The notes under the pieces: generated by a model
What the model saw: the letters and a program-made list of their open reading frames with translations, nothing else
The model's database searches: none
Told to the model about the DNA's origin: nothing
Shown: piece after piece, positions 54,084 to 64,000 of the stretch
How positions within the stretch are numbered: the stretch's first letter is position 1
Layout of the letters: each line of letters starts with the position of its first letter
NCBI RefSeq assembly: GCF_037203705.1
Contig: NZ_JBBCAT010000001.1
Coordinates: 2,019,418-2,083,417 of the forward strand
Direction: 5' to 3'
DNA length: 64,000 nt
DNA from: Prosthecomicrobium sp. N25
GTDB lineage: Bacteria; Pseudomonadota; Alphaproteobacteria; Rhizobiales; Ancalomicrobiaceae
Program-made: the position numbers and the translations under genes

Positions 54084-55211
54084 ATGGGGTCCGTCTTGCT
54101 GTTCGAATTCGCCTCCGGCCAGACCCAGGGAAAGCGAGCGGCGCAGGAGGACACGGTCGACGTGCTCCTGCCGTCCGAATCGGCCGACAAGCCAGGGGAG
54201 CTCGCCCGGTCCGGGTCGGCCGGCGCCCTGGTCGTCGTCGTCGCCGACGGGATGGGGGGCCATGTCGGCGGCCGTATCGCCTCCAACCTCTCCTCGAAAT
54301 ACTTCCTGGACGCGGTCAACAAGGGCACCGGGTCCTGGGCCGACCGCATGGACCAGGCCCTCGTCCAGGCCAACGAGACCCTTCGCACCGCCACCGAGAA
54401 GCGCCCCGAGTTGGACGGCATGGGGTCGACCCTCGTCGGCGCCATCCTCAACGAGTTCGGGCTCGGCTGGGTGTCGATCGGCGATTCGGGCCTCTACCTC
54501 GCCCGCGGCGGCGAACTGACGCGCCTCAATGAGGACCATTCCTTCGGCGCCTATCTGGACGAGCAGGTCAAGCAGGGCCTCCTGACCCCCGAGCAGGCCG
54601 CCCAGGACCGCCGGCGCAACCAGCTCTTCCACGCCCTCCTGGGCGACCCGATCGACCACTACGAGCGCTTCGCGGGCTTCCGCGAACTCGCCCCCGGCGA
54701 CTGCGTCCTGCTGGCGAGCGACGGGTTGAAGACGCTGACCGACGAGCAGGTCGGCCAGCTCATCGCCGACCACAGGAACGAATCCGCCGAGACCCTCGTG
54801 ACCCGCCTTCTCGACGCCGTCGACCGCGAGAACAAGGAACGCCAGGACAACACCTCGGTGATCCTGGTGCGGGTGCAGGAGGGCGATGCCCCGACCCGGA
54901 CCGACCGGCCCGAGGGCCGCACCACCACGGTGCCGCTCTCGGCCGTCCCGGTCGACGCCGACGAGCCCGTCTCCACGGAGGTTGACAAGGGCGAGGGCGT
55001 CTCCTCCAAGGTCGACGCCGCCGCCCGCGCCCCCGTGGCGGCACCGGCCGGAACCTTCGCGCCGGTGACGCCCGCCGCGCCCGCCGCCTCCGCGGACACC
55101 AAGCCGGAACGCGCCGGCACGGTCGTGTCCCTGCTGCTCGGGCTGATCGTCGGCCTCGTGCTGACCTTCTGGTTCCTGAAGCCGGACATGCTCCGGATGT
55201 TCATGCCCTGA
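54084..55211 (+). CDS. PP2C-family Ser/Thr phosphatase with C-terminal membrane anchor
   Basis: 375 aa. The metal-binding motifs are complete: QEDTVDV near residue 21, VVVADGMGGHVGG (52-63), WVSIGDSGLYL, VLLASDGLKTL and RQDNTSVILV. Residues 270-340 are a Pro/Ala/Thr-rich linker followed by one transmembrane helix (VSLLLGLIVGLVLTFWFL), so the catalytic domain is cytoplasmic and membrane-tethered. It should reverse phosphorylation by the neighbouring kinase, giving a kinase-FHA-phosphatase triad. The start lacks a strong ribosome site. Confidence 0.92.
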   Translation: MGSVLLFEFASGQTQGKRAAQEDTVDVLLPSESADKPGELARSGSAGALVVVVADGMGGHVGGRIASNLSSKYFLDAVNKGTGSWADRMDQALVQANETLRTATEKRPELDGMGSTLVGAILNEFGLGWVSIGDSGLYLARGGELTRLNEDHSFGAYLDEQVKQGLLTPEQAAQDRRRNQLFHALLGDPIDHYERFAGFRELAPGDCVLLASDGLKTLTDEQVGQLIADHRNESAETLVTRLLDAVDRENKERQDNTSVILVRVQEGDAPTRTDRPEGRTTTVPLSAVPVDADEPVSTEVDKGEGVSSKVDAAARAPVAAPAGTFAPVTPAAPAASADTKPERAGTVVSLLLGLIVGLVLTFWFLKPDMLRMFMP

Positions 55212-55343
55212 GCCGGTCCCGCCGCCCTCGGCGGTGGAGATCCCTTACCGAACGGCGTCGCGTGCTTGCAACGCGTCCTCCCCCTGCTACACTCATCTCC
55301 AACACGAACGCGAACGGCGCCGCGCGCCCGGCTCGAGGGCCGC

Positions 55344-56936
55344 ATGCGGCGCGGAGACATACGAGTGGGGCCGCAAGGCGACGACCCGCCGGTCGCGGGC
55401 CGTCCATCCCCCGCCGGCAGGACCGATGCGCTCGGCAAACGTCGCCGACGCAGACGGCGGGGCAAACGCTCCCGGTGGCCCTACGCGGCCTCGCGGGACG
55501 GGGATCCGCGCGTCCAGGCTCAAACCCCCGAGTCGCCCCCGGCGCTGACCGGCGCCGAGCCCGGGTCGCTCCCGGCCAGGGCCGATGCGGATCGGGTCCC
55601 CAATCCCGCCGAGCCCTCCGGCCGCCCTGGACAAGTCCATCCCGCCGCGCTCCCGTCCCTGATCGCGCTTGCCGCGACGGCGACGCTCGACCTCTCCGAA
55701 GCCGTCCCGCGGATGCGCGGGGCCGGCCGCGACGATCCCGAGGACAGCCCCTCCGACGCCGCCCTCGGCCTGGCCGCCGCGGTGCTCTTCGGCGACCCCA
55801 CGGCTCCCACGACGGCTTTCGGGCTTGATCCGCTCCCGCCGCGGCAGGCCCCCGACGGGCCCTACCCGCCGCGCCACCATCCGGCCGAGCGTCGCCCCGA
55901 CTCCACGCACCACCATCCGCATGCGCGCGGCGGTGCGCCACGCCGCAGCCGCCAGGGGTCCTACTACGCGGCGCTCGACCTCGGCACGAACAACTGCCGT
56001 CTGCTGATCGCCGAGCCGCAGCGCGTCGGGTTCCGGGTCGTCGACGCCTTCTCGCGCATCGTGCGCCTCGGCGAGGGGATCTCGACCTCGCGCCGGCTCT
56101 CCGAGGCGGCCCAGGACCGGGCCATCGAGGCGCTGCAGATCTGCCGCATGAAGCTCGACGCGCGCGGGGTCGGCCGGGCGCGCCTGGTGGCCACCGAGGC
56201 CTGCCGGATCGCCGAGAACGGCGCGGACTTCCTGGGCCGCGTCGCTGACGAGACCGGGCTCGATCTGGAGATCGTGTCCCGCGAGACGGAGGCGCGGCTG
56301 GCCGTCGCCGGCTGCGCCAGCCTCGTCGATTGGGACTCCGACGGCGTGATCCTGTTCGACATCGGCGGCGGATCGTCCGAACTCGTCTGGCTCGACCTCG
56401 CCCGGAACGGCCGGGCCGGCGACCTGACGCGCCACATCCGCGCCTGGACGTCGCTGCCCGTGGGCGTCGTGACGTTGTCGGAGCGCCACGGCGGCGTGGT
56501 CGTCGACGATGAGGTCTTCGAGGCGATGGTCGACCACGTCGAGTCCATGCTCGATCCGCTCGATCGCGACGGCCAGCTCGGCCGGGCGCTGGCCCGCGGC
56601 CGCTTCCACATGCTCGGCACCTCCGGGACCGTGACGACGCTCGCGGGCGTCCACCTCGGCCTCAAGCGCTACGACCGCCGGCGCGTCGACGGCACGTGGC
56701 TCGACGACGACAGCGTCAGCCGCATGATCGACCACCTGCGCGCCATGTCGTACGAGGAGCGCGTCCAGAACCCTTGCATCGGCGCCGATCGTGCCGATCT
56801 GGTGCTGGCGGGCTGCGCGATTCTGGATGCGATCCGCCGGCGCTGGCCCTGCGACCGCCTGCGGGTCGCAGACCGCGGCCTGCGCGAGGGCATCCTGACC
56901 GAGATGATGGCCGCCGACGGCGTCTGGCGCCGCTGA
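55344..56936 (+). CDS. Ppx/GppA-type phosphatase (exopolyphosphatase/pppGpp phosphatase)
   Basis: 530 aa from the ATG at 55344. Residues 1-210 form a long N-terminal extension with a run of seven arginines (residues 33-39) and low-complexity sequence. The actin-like core starts at [17 protein letters not shown], with [29 protein letters not shown] and [13 protein letters not shown], all conserved in Ppx/GppA. The enzyme removes phosphate from polyphosphate or pppGpp. An alternative start at 55710 would drop most of the extension. It is 16 nt upstream of rlmE, a gene pair that I recall being common in alphaproteobacteria. Confidence 0.87.
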   Translation: MRRGDIRVGPQGDDPPVAGRPSPAGRTDALGKRRRRRRRGKRSRWPYAASRDGDPRVQAQTPESPPALTGAEPGSLPARADADRVPNPAEPSGRPGQVHPAALPSLIALAATATLDLSEAVPRMRGAGRDDPEDSPSDAALGLAAAVLFGDPTAPTTAFGLDPLPPRQAPDGPYPPRHHPAERRPDSTHHHPHARGGAPRRSRQGSYYAALDLGTNNCRLLIAEPQRVGFRVVDAFSRIVRLGEGISTSRRLSEAAQDRAIEALQICRMKLDARGVGRARLVATEACRIAENGADFLGRVADETGLDLEIVSRETEARLAVAGCASLVDWDSDGVILFDIGGGSSELVWLDLARNGRAGDLTRHIRAWTSLPVGVVTLSERHGGVVVDDEVFEAMVDHVESMLDPLDRDGQLGRALARGRFHMLGTSGTVTTLAGVHLGLKRYDRRRVDGTWLDDDSVSRMIDHLRAMSYEERVQNPCIGADRADLVLAGCAILDAIRRRWPCDRLRVADRGLREGILTEMMAADGVWRR

Positions 56937-56952
56937 CGAACGGAAGGCATTC

Positions 56953-57690
56953 ATGACCGACAAGCCGACCGGCCCCGGCGGCGCGCCCCGCGCCCTGAAG
57001 GTGAAGGTGAAGACCGCCCACCGGCGCACCCAGTCGTCGAACCGCTGGCTGCAGCGCCAGCTCAACGACCCCTACGTGGTCCGCGCCAAGCGCGAGGGCT
57101 ACCGCTCGCGCGCCGCCTACAAGCTCATCGAGATCGACGACAAGCACCACCTGCTCGCGCCGGGCCGCCGGGTCGTGGACCTCGGCTGCGCCCCCGGCGG
57201 CTGGTGCCAGGTCGCCGCCGATCGGGTCAGGTCGACCGACGAGGCCCCCCGCGTGGTCGGCATCGACTACCTCGACATGGACGCCGTCCCGGGGGCGGTC
57301 TTCCTGAAGAAGGACTTCCTCGACGCCGACGCCCCGGACGCCCTGGTCGCCGCCCTCGGGGGCGAGAAGGCCGACGTGGTGCTCTCCGACATGGCCGCCC
57401 CGGCGACCGGCCACAAGAAGACCGACCACCTGAAGATCATGCATCTCTGCGAGGTTGCCATCGAGTTCGCCCGCCAGGTGTTGAAGCCCGGCGGCCACTT
57501 CCTCGCCAAGGTGCTGCGCGGCGGCACCGAGAACCAGCTCCTCGCCGACCTGAAGCGCGACTTCGCCACGGTCAGCCACATCAAGCCCCCCGCCAGCCGC
57601 GCCGACTCCGCCGAACTCTACGTCCTGGCGAAGGGGTTCAGAGGCGGTCCGGCGCAGCCGGACGAAGAGCAAAGCTCTTCGAGCCTCTGA
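56953..57690 (+). CDS. rlmE: 23S rRNA (uridine-2'-O-)-methyltransferase RlmE
   Basis: 245 aa. It methylates U2552 in the 23S rRNA A loop. The K-D-K-E tetrad is visible: Lys in [12 protein letters not shown], Asp in VVLSDMAAP, Lys in LAKVLRG and Glu in [10 protein letters not shown]. The SAM motif is [15 protein letters not shown]. The last ~15 residues ([15 protein letters not shown]) are not RlmE-like: they and the stop codon are encoded by the first copy of the tandem repeat that begins at 57643, so the natural C-terminus has been replaced or extended. Confidence 0.94.
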   Translation: MTDKPTGPGGAPRALKVKVKTAHRRTQSSNRWLQRQLNDPYVVRAKREGYRSRAAYKLIEIDDKHHLLAPGRRVVDLGCAPGGWCQVAADRVRSTDEAPRVVGIDYLDMDAVPGAVFLKKDFLDADAPDALVAALGGEKADVVLSDMAAPATGHKKTDHLKIMHLCEVAIEFARQVLKPGGHFLAKVLRGGTENQLLADLKRDFATVSHIKPPASRADSAELYVLAKGFRGGPAQPDEEQSSSSL

Positions 57691-58035
57691 ACGCGGGCGA
57701 GCCATAGCGAGCCGCCGGAACGGGAGGCGGTCCGGCGCAGCCGGACGAAGAGCAAAGCTCTTCGAGCCTCTGAACGCGGGCGAGCCATAGCGAGCCGCCG
57801 GAACGGGAGGCGGCCCGGCGCAGCCGGACGAAGAGCATCGCTCTTCGAGCCTCTGAACGCGTCGAGCCATAGCGAGCCGCCGGAACGGGAGGCGGCCCGG
57901 CGCAGCCGGACGAAGAGCATCGCTCTTCGAGCCTCTGAACGCGTCGAGCCATAGCGAGCCGCCGGAACGGCGGGCGGTCCGGCGCAGCTCTTCCAGCCTC
58001 TGAACATGGGCCGAGCCCGAGCGAGCCGCCGGACG
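57643..58035. repeat. 82-83 bp tandem repeat, four full copies and one partial, with paired hairpins
   Basis: Copies start at 57643, 57726, 57809, 57891 and 57973 (periods 83, 83, 82, 82); the fifth is shortened by loss of the second hairpin. The first copy contains two perfect hairpins side by side, GTCCGGC-GCA-GCCGGAC and GAAGAGC-AAA-GCTCTTC, enclosed by GTTCAGAGGC (57636-57645) and GCCTCTGAAC. In copies 3 and 4 the second hairpin loop changes from AAA to ATC while its stem is kept, and the stem base T in the first becomes C. It overlaps the rlmE end and may serve as terminator or processing site. Confidence 0.9.
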
Positions 58036-58186
58036 GAGCCGCCGGCGGAGACCGGCGCGTTCGGCGCCGAACTTCCGATCTGCACGAATTTTGGCTTCCA
58101 AGCCGCAGATTGCACTCATTTTGCGAGAATCGTGCCGGCCGACTTGTGGTAACCAGCCCCAGGGCACGGAGCGCGGGAGATCACGC

Positions 58187-59143
58187 GTGTTGGTCGTGAG
58201 GGGTACGGCCCTTGTGAAAGTATTTGCGGCGATCGTCCTCGCGCTCGCCGTCGGGATCGCGCCGGCCCGAGCCGAGGCGGATGCGGGCGGGACCGGGCCC
58301 GCCGACGCGCCGATCCGGCTGACGCTCAACGACTGGACCGGCCAGCGGATCAGCGCCCGCATCATGGGCGAGGTGCTGCGGCGGGGCGGGTTCCCGGTCG
58401 AGTATGTCGAGGCCGACTATCTCGGCCAGTTCGAGCAGCTGGCGACCGGCGAATACCATCTCGCCATGGAGATGTGGGCGACGACCGGCAAGGCCGACAT
58501 GGACCGCTGGACGGCGACGGGGCGGGTCGTCAGCTTCGGCGAGACTGGAATGATGTCCCGCGAGGAGTGGTGGTACCCGGCCTACATGGCCGAGCTCTGC
58601 CCGGGCCTGCCTGACTGGAAGGCGCTCGCCCGGTGCGCATCCCTCTTCGCGACGCCCGCGACCGCCCCGAAGGGCCGCTATCTCGGCGCGCCGCGCACCT
58701 GGGGCGGCCATGACGAGGAGCGGGTGAAGTCGCTCGGCCTGGACTTCGTGGTCCAGCACGCCGAGACCGACGCGCAGCTCTATCGCGAACTCGGCGAGGC
58801 CTACGATGCCCGCCGGCCGATCGTCCTCTGGGTCTTCGCGCCGCATTGGGTGCAGACCGTCTTCGACGGCGAGTGGGTCAGCTTCCCGCCCTATACCGAG
58901 GAGTGCTACGCGTCGGGCCGCTATGATTGCGCCAAACCGGCAGGGCCGATCTGGAAGGTCGCCTGGTCGGGCTTCGAGGCGCGCTGGCCGGCCGCCGCCC
59001 GCGCCGCCCGCGCTTTCCGGATCGAGAACGACGAGATGAGCCGCCTCATCGGCCGCGTCGAACTGGGCGGCCGGCCCATCGAGGAGGTGGTCGACGCCTG
59101 GCTCGCCACCAACGAGCCGCGCTGGCGGGGCTGGCTGGAATAG
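58187..59143 (+). CDS. Glycine betaine/choline-type ABC substrate-binding protein (OpuAC family)
   Basis: 318 aa from a GTG at 58187 (GGGAG seven nt upstream), giving a good signal peptide (VKVFAAIVLALAVGIAPARA). The mature protein has the family pattern PIRLTLNDWTGQRISARIMGEVL and VEYVEADYLGQFEQLATGEYHLAMEMW, with tryptophans (WWYPAYM, WAPHW-like, WVSFPPYTEECY) that build the aromatic cage for quaternary amines. No permease or ATPase is near, so it is an orphan in this window. The region 57691-58186 upstream is mostly the tandem repeat. Confidence 0.82.
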   Translation: MLVVRGTALVKVFAAIVLALAVGIAPARAEADAGGTGPADAPIRLTLNDWTGQRISARIMGEVLRRGGFPVEYVEADYLGQFEQLATGEYHLAMEMWATTGKADMDRWTATGRVVSFGETGMMSREEWWYPAYMAELCPGLPDWKALARCASLFATPATAPKGRYLGAPRTWGGHDEERVKSLGLDFVVQHAETDAQLYRELGEAYDARRPIVLWVFAPHWVQTVFDGEWVSFPPYTEECYASGRYDCAKPAGPIWKVAWSGFEARWPAAARAARAFRIENDEMSRLIGRVELGGRPIEEVVDAWLATNEPRWRGWLE

Positions 59144-59196
59144 CGGTCCGGCCCCCGAGGGAATCGCTTTCCCGCCCGGGAGAACCGTGGTACTGA

Positions 59197-60792
<1,596 letters not shown>

Positions 60793-60859
60793 GCGAAGGG
60801 GTGGTTTGGGCGAGCGGCCGCCCGATGACGCCCTGCACGCGTTCGGATCGGAGTGGCAC

Positions 60860-61086
60860 ATGATGGGTTTCGATCGGATCACGCGCGACCCGCTCGTGAT
60901 GGGCGGGAAGCCGACCATCAGGGGCATGCGGGTGACCTTGGGTATGATCGTCGGTCAGATCGGGGCGGGCGGTCGATGGACGACCTCCTTGCGGACTACC
61001 CCTATCTGGAGCGCGAGGACGTCCTTCAGGCCTTGCGCTGCGCGGCATGGCTCGCCCAAGAGCGCGAATTCGATGTCGGCGCATGA
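60860..61086 (+). pseudogene. DUF433 antitoxin-like gene with frameshift
   Basis: The first frame from ATG 60860 reads FDRITRDPLVMGGKPTIRG and MRVTLGMIVGQIGAG, typical DUF433. The rest of the family pattern, RSMDDLLADYPYLEREDVLQ and ALRCAAWLAQEREF, continues in another frame from 60970. A single missing base near 60970 explains the break. It overlaps the following toxin remnant by ATGA, the usual layout of this toxin-antitoxin pair. Confidence 0.75.
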
Positions 61087-61194
61087 AGCTGATCCTCGAC
61101 ATGAACCGGCCCAAGCGGTTGCCGTCCTCTTGAATGACCATGGATTGCAGCACGTGCGGATCCTGCCTTTCCCCAAGACCGGAGCCCTGGCCCC
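61083..61194 (+). pseudogene. DUF5615 (PIN-like) toxin remnant
   Basis: From ATG 61083 the frame reads MKLILDMNRPKR, the hallmark start of DUF5615 proteins, then stops at TGA after 17 codons. A second frame continues AVAVLLNDHGLQHVRI, the next family segment, and then similarity ends at the MAPEG gene. It is frameshifted and lacks the rest of the domain, so the toxin is dead. Confidence 0.65.
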
Positions 61195-61626
61195 TTGACC
61201 CTTGCCGAAACCCTTCTCGCCCTGGCCATCCTCGCCCAGGTGTTCTGGACCGTCTTCGTCATGGTCCGTGCCGGCCGCGCGCGCCTGCGCTCCGTCCGGG
61301 AGGGGACCGCCCCGAAGGACGGCCTGATCTATCCCTACGGCTGGCCGACGGACGTTCAGCAGGTCTCGAACAACATGAACAACCAGTTCGAGACCCCGAC
61401 GATCTTCTACGCCCTCGGGCTGCTCGCCTTCGCGGTGAAGCACGTGTCCCTGGCCTTCGCGCTCGTCGCGTGGCTTTACGTCCTGACCCGCATCGTCCAT
61501 ACCCACGTCCACACGGGCACCAACGACCTCCGCCACCGTTTTCCCGTCTTCCTGGCTGGCGTCGGGGTCTTGATGGTGATGGCCGCGATGCTGGCCGCCT
61601 CGATCCTCCTCGGCCGCCTCGCCTGA
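61195..61626 (+). CDS. MAPEG family membrane protein
   Basis: 143 aa, TTG start with GGAG 10 nt upstream. Four hydrophobic segments and the family stretch NMNNQFETPTIFYALGLLAF, followed by RIVHTHVHTGTNDLRHRFPVFL, identify a MAPEG protein (membrane-associated eicosanoid/glutathione metabolism). Bacterial members may act as glutathione transferases or peroxidases. It is placed directly after the toxin remnant and 28 nt before the methyltransferase gene. Confidence 0.85.
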   Translation: MTLAETLLALAILAQVFWTVFVMVRAGRARLRSVREGTAPKDGLIYPYGWPTDVQQVSNNMNNQFETPTIFYALGLLAFAVKHVSLAFALVAWLYVLTRIVHTHVHTGTNDLRHRFPVFLAGVGVLMVMAAMLAASILLGRLA

Positions 61627-61654
61627 CCGGCCCGAACCGACACGGAACTCGCAG

Positions 61655-62968
61655 ATGAAAACCGGCGGACGCCTGGAAGCCGCGATCGAAGTCCTCGCCG
61701 AGATCGAGACCCGCCACCGCCCTGCCGCCGACGCGCTGAAGGACTGGGGCAGTGCCCATCGCTTCGCCGGCTCCGGCGACCGCGCCGCGATCGGCAACCT
61801 CGTCTACGATGCCCTGCGCCACCGCGCCTCCGTCGCCTGGCGCATGGGCGAGGCGACCCCGCGCGCCGTCGTGCTCGGCACCCTGGCCTGGACCTGGGGG
61901 CAGGGCCTCGCCGGCGTCGAGGCGGCGCTCGCCGACCCGCACGCCCCCGCCGCCCTGTCGGACGCCGAGCGCGAGCGCCTGGCGAACGCCACCCTGGACG
62001 GCGCCCCGGCCGACGTCCGCGGCGACTACCCGGCCTGGCTGGACACGGCCTTCGAACGCGTCTTCGGCGACCGCGCGGCCGAGGAGGGCAGGGCGCTCGC
62101 CGAGCGCGCCCCCGTCGACCTGCGCTGCAATACGCTGAAAACGAATCCCGACAAGGCCCTGAAGGGATTCGCGGAGTTCGGGGCGAAGCCGGGCGCGCTC
62201 TCGCCGCTGGCGATCCGCATTCCCTTGCCCGGCGGCCCCGGCCGCGCGCCCCATGTGGAAAGCGAGCCCGCCTACCTGAAGGGCCAGGTCGAGATCCAGG
62301 ACGAAGGCTCCCAGCTCGCCGCCCTGGTGGCCGCGGCCCATGCCGGCAGTCAGGTCCTCGACCTCTGCGCCGGCGGCGGCGGCAAGACGCTCGCCCTCGC
62401 CGCCGCCATGGCCAACAAGGGCCAGATCTACGCCTACGACGCCGACAAGCGGCGCATGCGCGACATCTTCGAACGCTCCAAGCGCGCCGGCGCGCACAAC
62501 ATCCAGGTCCGCACCCCCGGCCGGGCCGACGTGCTCGCCGACCTCGCCGGCCGCATGGACCTCGTGCTGGTCGACAGCCCCTGCACCGGGACCGGCACCT
62601 GGCGCCGCCGCCCCGACGCCAAGTGGCGCCTCACCGAGGCCCAGCTCGACGCCCGCATGCAGGAGCAGGACGCCGTCCTGGACCAGGCGGCCGCCTATGT
62701 GAAGCCCGGCGGGCACCTGGTCTACGTGACCTGCTCGCTGCTGGCGGAGGAGAACGAGGACCGCGTGGCGGCCTTCCTCGCCCGCGTGCCGGATTTCGAC
62801 CTGATCGAGCCGCTCGCCGCCATGGAGCGCACCGACCCGGCCACTGCCGCCCGCCTCGCCCCCTTCGTCCGCCGCGGCGAGCGCGCCTCCCCGGTCCTGC
62901 GCCTCTCGCCGGCGAGCGCCGGAACGGACGGATTCTTCGTGGCCGTCCTGCGGCGCGAGGCCCGATAG
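61655..62968 (+). CDS. RsmB/NOP-family rRNA (cytosine-5) methyltransferase
   Basis: 437 aa. A short NusB-like helical N-terminus is followed by the methyltransferase domain: RCNTLKTNPDKAL, QDEGSQLAALVA, the SAM motif VLDLCAGGGGKTLALAAAM, the motif IV Cys in LVDSPCTGTGTWRRRPD and the catalytic motif VI Cys in YVTCSLLAEENEDRV. It makes m5C in 16S rRNA (m5C967-type) or another RNA. Both active-site cysteines are present. It has no obvious operon partner beyond the MAPEG gene upstream. Confidence 0.9.
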   Translation: MKTGGRLEAAIEVLAEIETRHRPAADALKDWGSAHRFAGSGDRAAIGNLVYDALRHRASVAWRMGEATPRAVVLGTLAWTWGQGLAGVEAALADPHAPAALSDAERERLANATLDGAPADVRGDYPAWLDTAFERVFGDRAAEEGRALAERAPVDLRCNTLKTNPDKALKGFAEFGAKPGALSPLAIRIPLPGGPGRAPHVESEPAYLKGQVEIQDEGSQLAALVAAAHAGSQVLDLCAGGGGKTLALAAAMANKGQIYAYDADKRRMRDIFERSKRAGAHNIQVRTPGRADVLADLAGRMDLVLVDSPCTGTGTWRRRPDAKWRLTEAQLDARMQEQDAVLDQAAAYVKPGGHLVYVTCSLLAEENEDRVAAFLARVPDFDLIEPLAAMERTDPATAARLAPFVRRGERASPVLRLSPASAGTDGFFVAVLRREAR

Positions 62969-63000
62969 GGGCGGGTGCTGTTCTCCGGGGGACGTCCATG

Positions 63001-63016
63001 GCGGCGGCGCCGCCGC
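63001..63016. terminator. GC palindrome after the methyltransferase gene
   Basis: GCGGCGGCGCCGCCGC is a perfect 16-bp palindrome 32 nt after the stop codon; it can form a hairpin but has no U tract. It may end the transcript. Confidence 0.3.
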
Positions 63017-63129
63017 GCGCTGGCCCGGCGCCGTCCGGATCCCGGCCGCCAGCCGGCTTGACGACCTGGCCTTCCACCCCTTGTACGATCGCGCGATCCG
63101 CGCCATCGCCCGATTCGGACCCGTCGCTC

Positions 63130-64000
63130 TTGACCCTGCCCGCGCTCCGCGTCCCGACCCGCACCCGCTTCGTGATCGCCGTCGCCGCCGTGCTGACGCT
63201 GGTCAACGCCGCGGTGCTGGCGGAGCGCGCGGGCAGGGCGGCCGAGGCCGGCGGGCCGGCGCTCGCCCTGTGGGCCGGAGCCATCGATCTGCTCTGGCTC
63301 TTCGCCGTGAACGTCGCGCTCCTCGTCCCCGCCATGGTTTCGGCGCGACTTTTGAAGCTGTGGAGCTTCCTGCTCCTGGTCGCGGGTGCCGGCGCCGCCT
63401 GGGCGGTCGCGCAGTACGGGATCAGCTTCACCCGCGAAATGGGCTACGCCATCGTCGGCACCAACCCCGGCGAGATCCGCGAGTTGCTGCGCCCCTGGAC
63501 GCTGGCGCTGGCCGTCTGCGCCTTCGGCCCGCCGGCCCTGCTGCTCGCCCGCCTCCGGCTGCCGCGGCTCACCTTCGCGCCCCATGGGCGGGCCCTGGCG
63601 GGCGCGGGTCTGGTGGTCCTCCTCTTCGGCGGGGCCTTCCTGGCCGACCAGGGGCGTGTGCGCGCGACCATCCGCGAGGCGACGGAGGTCTTCGCCCCGG
63701 TCGGCCTCGTCTCGGCCGTCGTCGATGTCGCCCGCCGCGAGTGGCTGGCCCGCAACGTGGCCAAGGCCGACATCGCGCAGACCTTCGTCCTCCCGGGCCC
63801 GCGCGAGGACGCCCCGACCGTGGTCCTCGTCGTCGGCGAGAGCACCCGTGCGCAGAACTTCGGCCTCGGCGGCTACGCGCGCCAGACCACGCCGCGATTG
63901 GCGGTCCGCGACGGCGTCGTCTACTTCCCTGAGGCGACCGCCTGCTCGACCACCACCGCCGTCGCCGTCCCCTGCATGCTGTCCCGCCTGGAAGGGCACG
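63130..64000 (+). CDS. Phosphoethanolamine transferase, EptA-like (partial, 3' end outside window)
   Basis: 290 codons are visible from a TTG at 63130; an internal GTG at 63169 is an alternative. The N-terminal part has four or five transmembrane segments (VIAVAAVLTLVNAAVLAE, LWLFAVNVALLVPAMV, LWSFLLLVAGAGAAWAVA, GAGLVVLLFGGAFLA). The catalytic periplasmic domain begins with VVLVVGESTRAQNFGLGGYAR, where Glu binds zinc, and CSTTTAVAVPCMLSRL, which holds the Thr nucleophile. The enzyme adds phosphoethanolamine to lipid A or another surface lipid and can lower polymyxin sensitivity. Confidence 0.9.
   Translation, partial: MTLPALRVPTRTRFVIAVAAVLTLVNAAVLAERAGRAAEAGGPALALWAGAIDLLWLFAVNVALLVPAMVSARLLKLWSFLLLVAGAGAAWAVAQYGISFTREMGYAIVGTNPGEIRELLRPWTLALAVCAFGPPALLLARLRLPRLTFAPHGRALAGAGLVVLLFGGAFLADQGRVRATIREATEVFAPVGLVSAVVDVARREWLARNVAKADIAQTFVLPGPREDAPTVVLVVGESTRAQNFGLGGYARQTTPRLAVRDGVVYFPEATACSTTTAVAVPCMLSRLEGH

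Noticed and set aside
42240-55211. A type VI secretion locus
   Set aside because: Only the kinase-FHA-phosphatase regulatory parts are there; no sheath, baseplate, Hcp, VgrG or TssM-like gene is visible.
55266-55343. Upstream start for the Ppx/GppA gene at 55266
   Set aside because: It adds 26 residues of low-complexity sequence without a ribosome site; the ATG at 55344 is more plausible.
57638-58115. Minus-strand open frames over the tandem repeats, with repeated RLEE and [12 protein letters not shown]-like segments
   Set aside because: They are translations of the tandem repeat in several frames with no start signals; the repeat is better explained as a structured nucleic-acid element.

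Overview
The window comes from a very GC-rich chromosome with strong G/C preference at third codon positions, dense and often ATGA-overlapping gene pairs, many ABC transporters, and housekeeping genes (Ppx/GppA, rlmE, guaB, an RsmB/NOP methyltransferase) of alphaproteobacterial style. An alphaproteobacterium of the order Hyphomicrobiales (Rhizobiales) is the best guess; no rRNA or species marker is present, so this is inference from gene style and content.

Layout. (1) 1-5522, minus strand: a ugp-like uptake operon (binding protein, two permeases, ATPase, glycerophosphodiester phosphodiesterase, and the start of an endonuclease/exonuclease/phosphatase protein), with a candidate Pho box upstream. 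(2) 5822-7173, plus: an Asp/Glu/hydantoin racemase-family protein without the two usual cysteines and a RidA protein, followed by a frameshifted remnant of an FAD-linked oxidase. (3) 7754-18811, plus: a long polyol/sugar catabolic operon (zinc dehydrogenase, ABC transporter, SIS protein, TIM-barrel isomerase, SorC-type regulator, FGGY kinase, ATPase, xylulokinase). (4) 18839-21080: a Zn/Cd/Pb P-type ATPase behind a MerR-type promoter with a 19-bp spacer. (5) 21135-30448, plus: an oligopeptide-type ABC transporter interleaved with a metallohydrolase, a RidA protein, a SelA-like PLP enzyme and an IclR regulator, preceded by two palindromic operators 20 bp apart.

(6) 30664-41580: an accessory block with an orphan binding protein and a type I-C CRISPR-Cas locus of 23 repeats and 22 spacers, ending at a tRNA-Gln. 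Interference genes cas3-cas5-cas8c-cas7 look intact. cas4 and cas1 are fused by an internal deletion and cas1 carries two in-frame amber codons, while cas2 is intact. The array therefore looks frozen: able to interfere but probably not to acquire spacers. A short apparent integrase N-terminus between the last repeat and the tRNA suggests the block sits in a decayed island.

(7) 42240-55211: a phospho-signalling cluster of four FHA proteins (one fused to an FAD/NAD(P) oxidoreductase, one a membrane VWA-FHA protein), two membrane proteins, a transmembrane Ser/Thr kinase with five apple/PAN-like cysteine modules and Sel1-like repeats, and a membrane PP2C phosphatase. It resembles the PpkA-Fha-PppA regulatory set of type VI secretion, but no secretion structural gene is visible. 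I regard it as the most interesting candidate system here.

(8) 55344-64000: housekeeping genes (Ppx/GppA, rlmE, a glycine-betaine-type binding protein, guaB, MAPEG protein, RsmB-like methyltransferase, partial phosphoethanolamine transferase), a run of 82-83 bp structured tandem repeats that supplies the end of rlmE, and a decayed DUF433/DUF5615 toxin-antitoxin pair.
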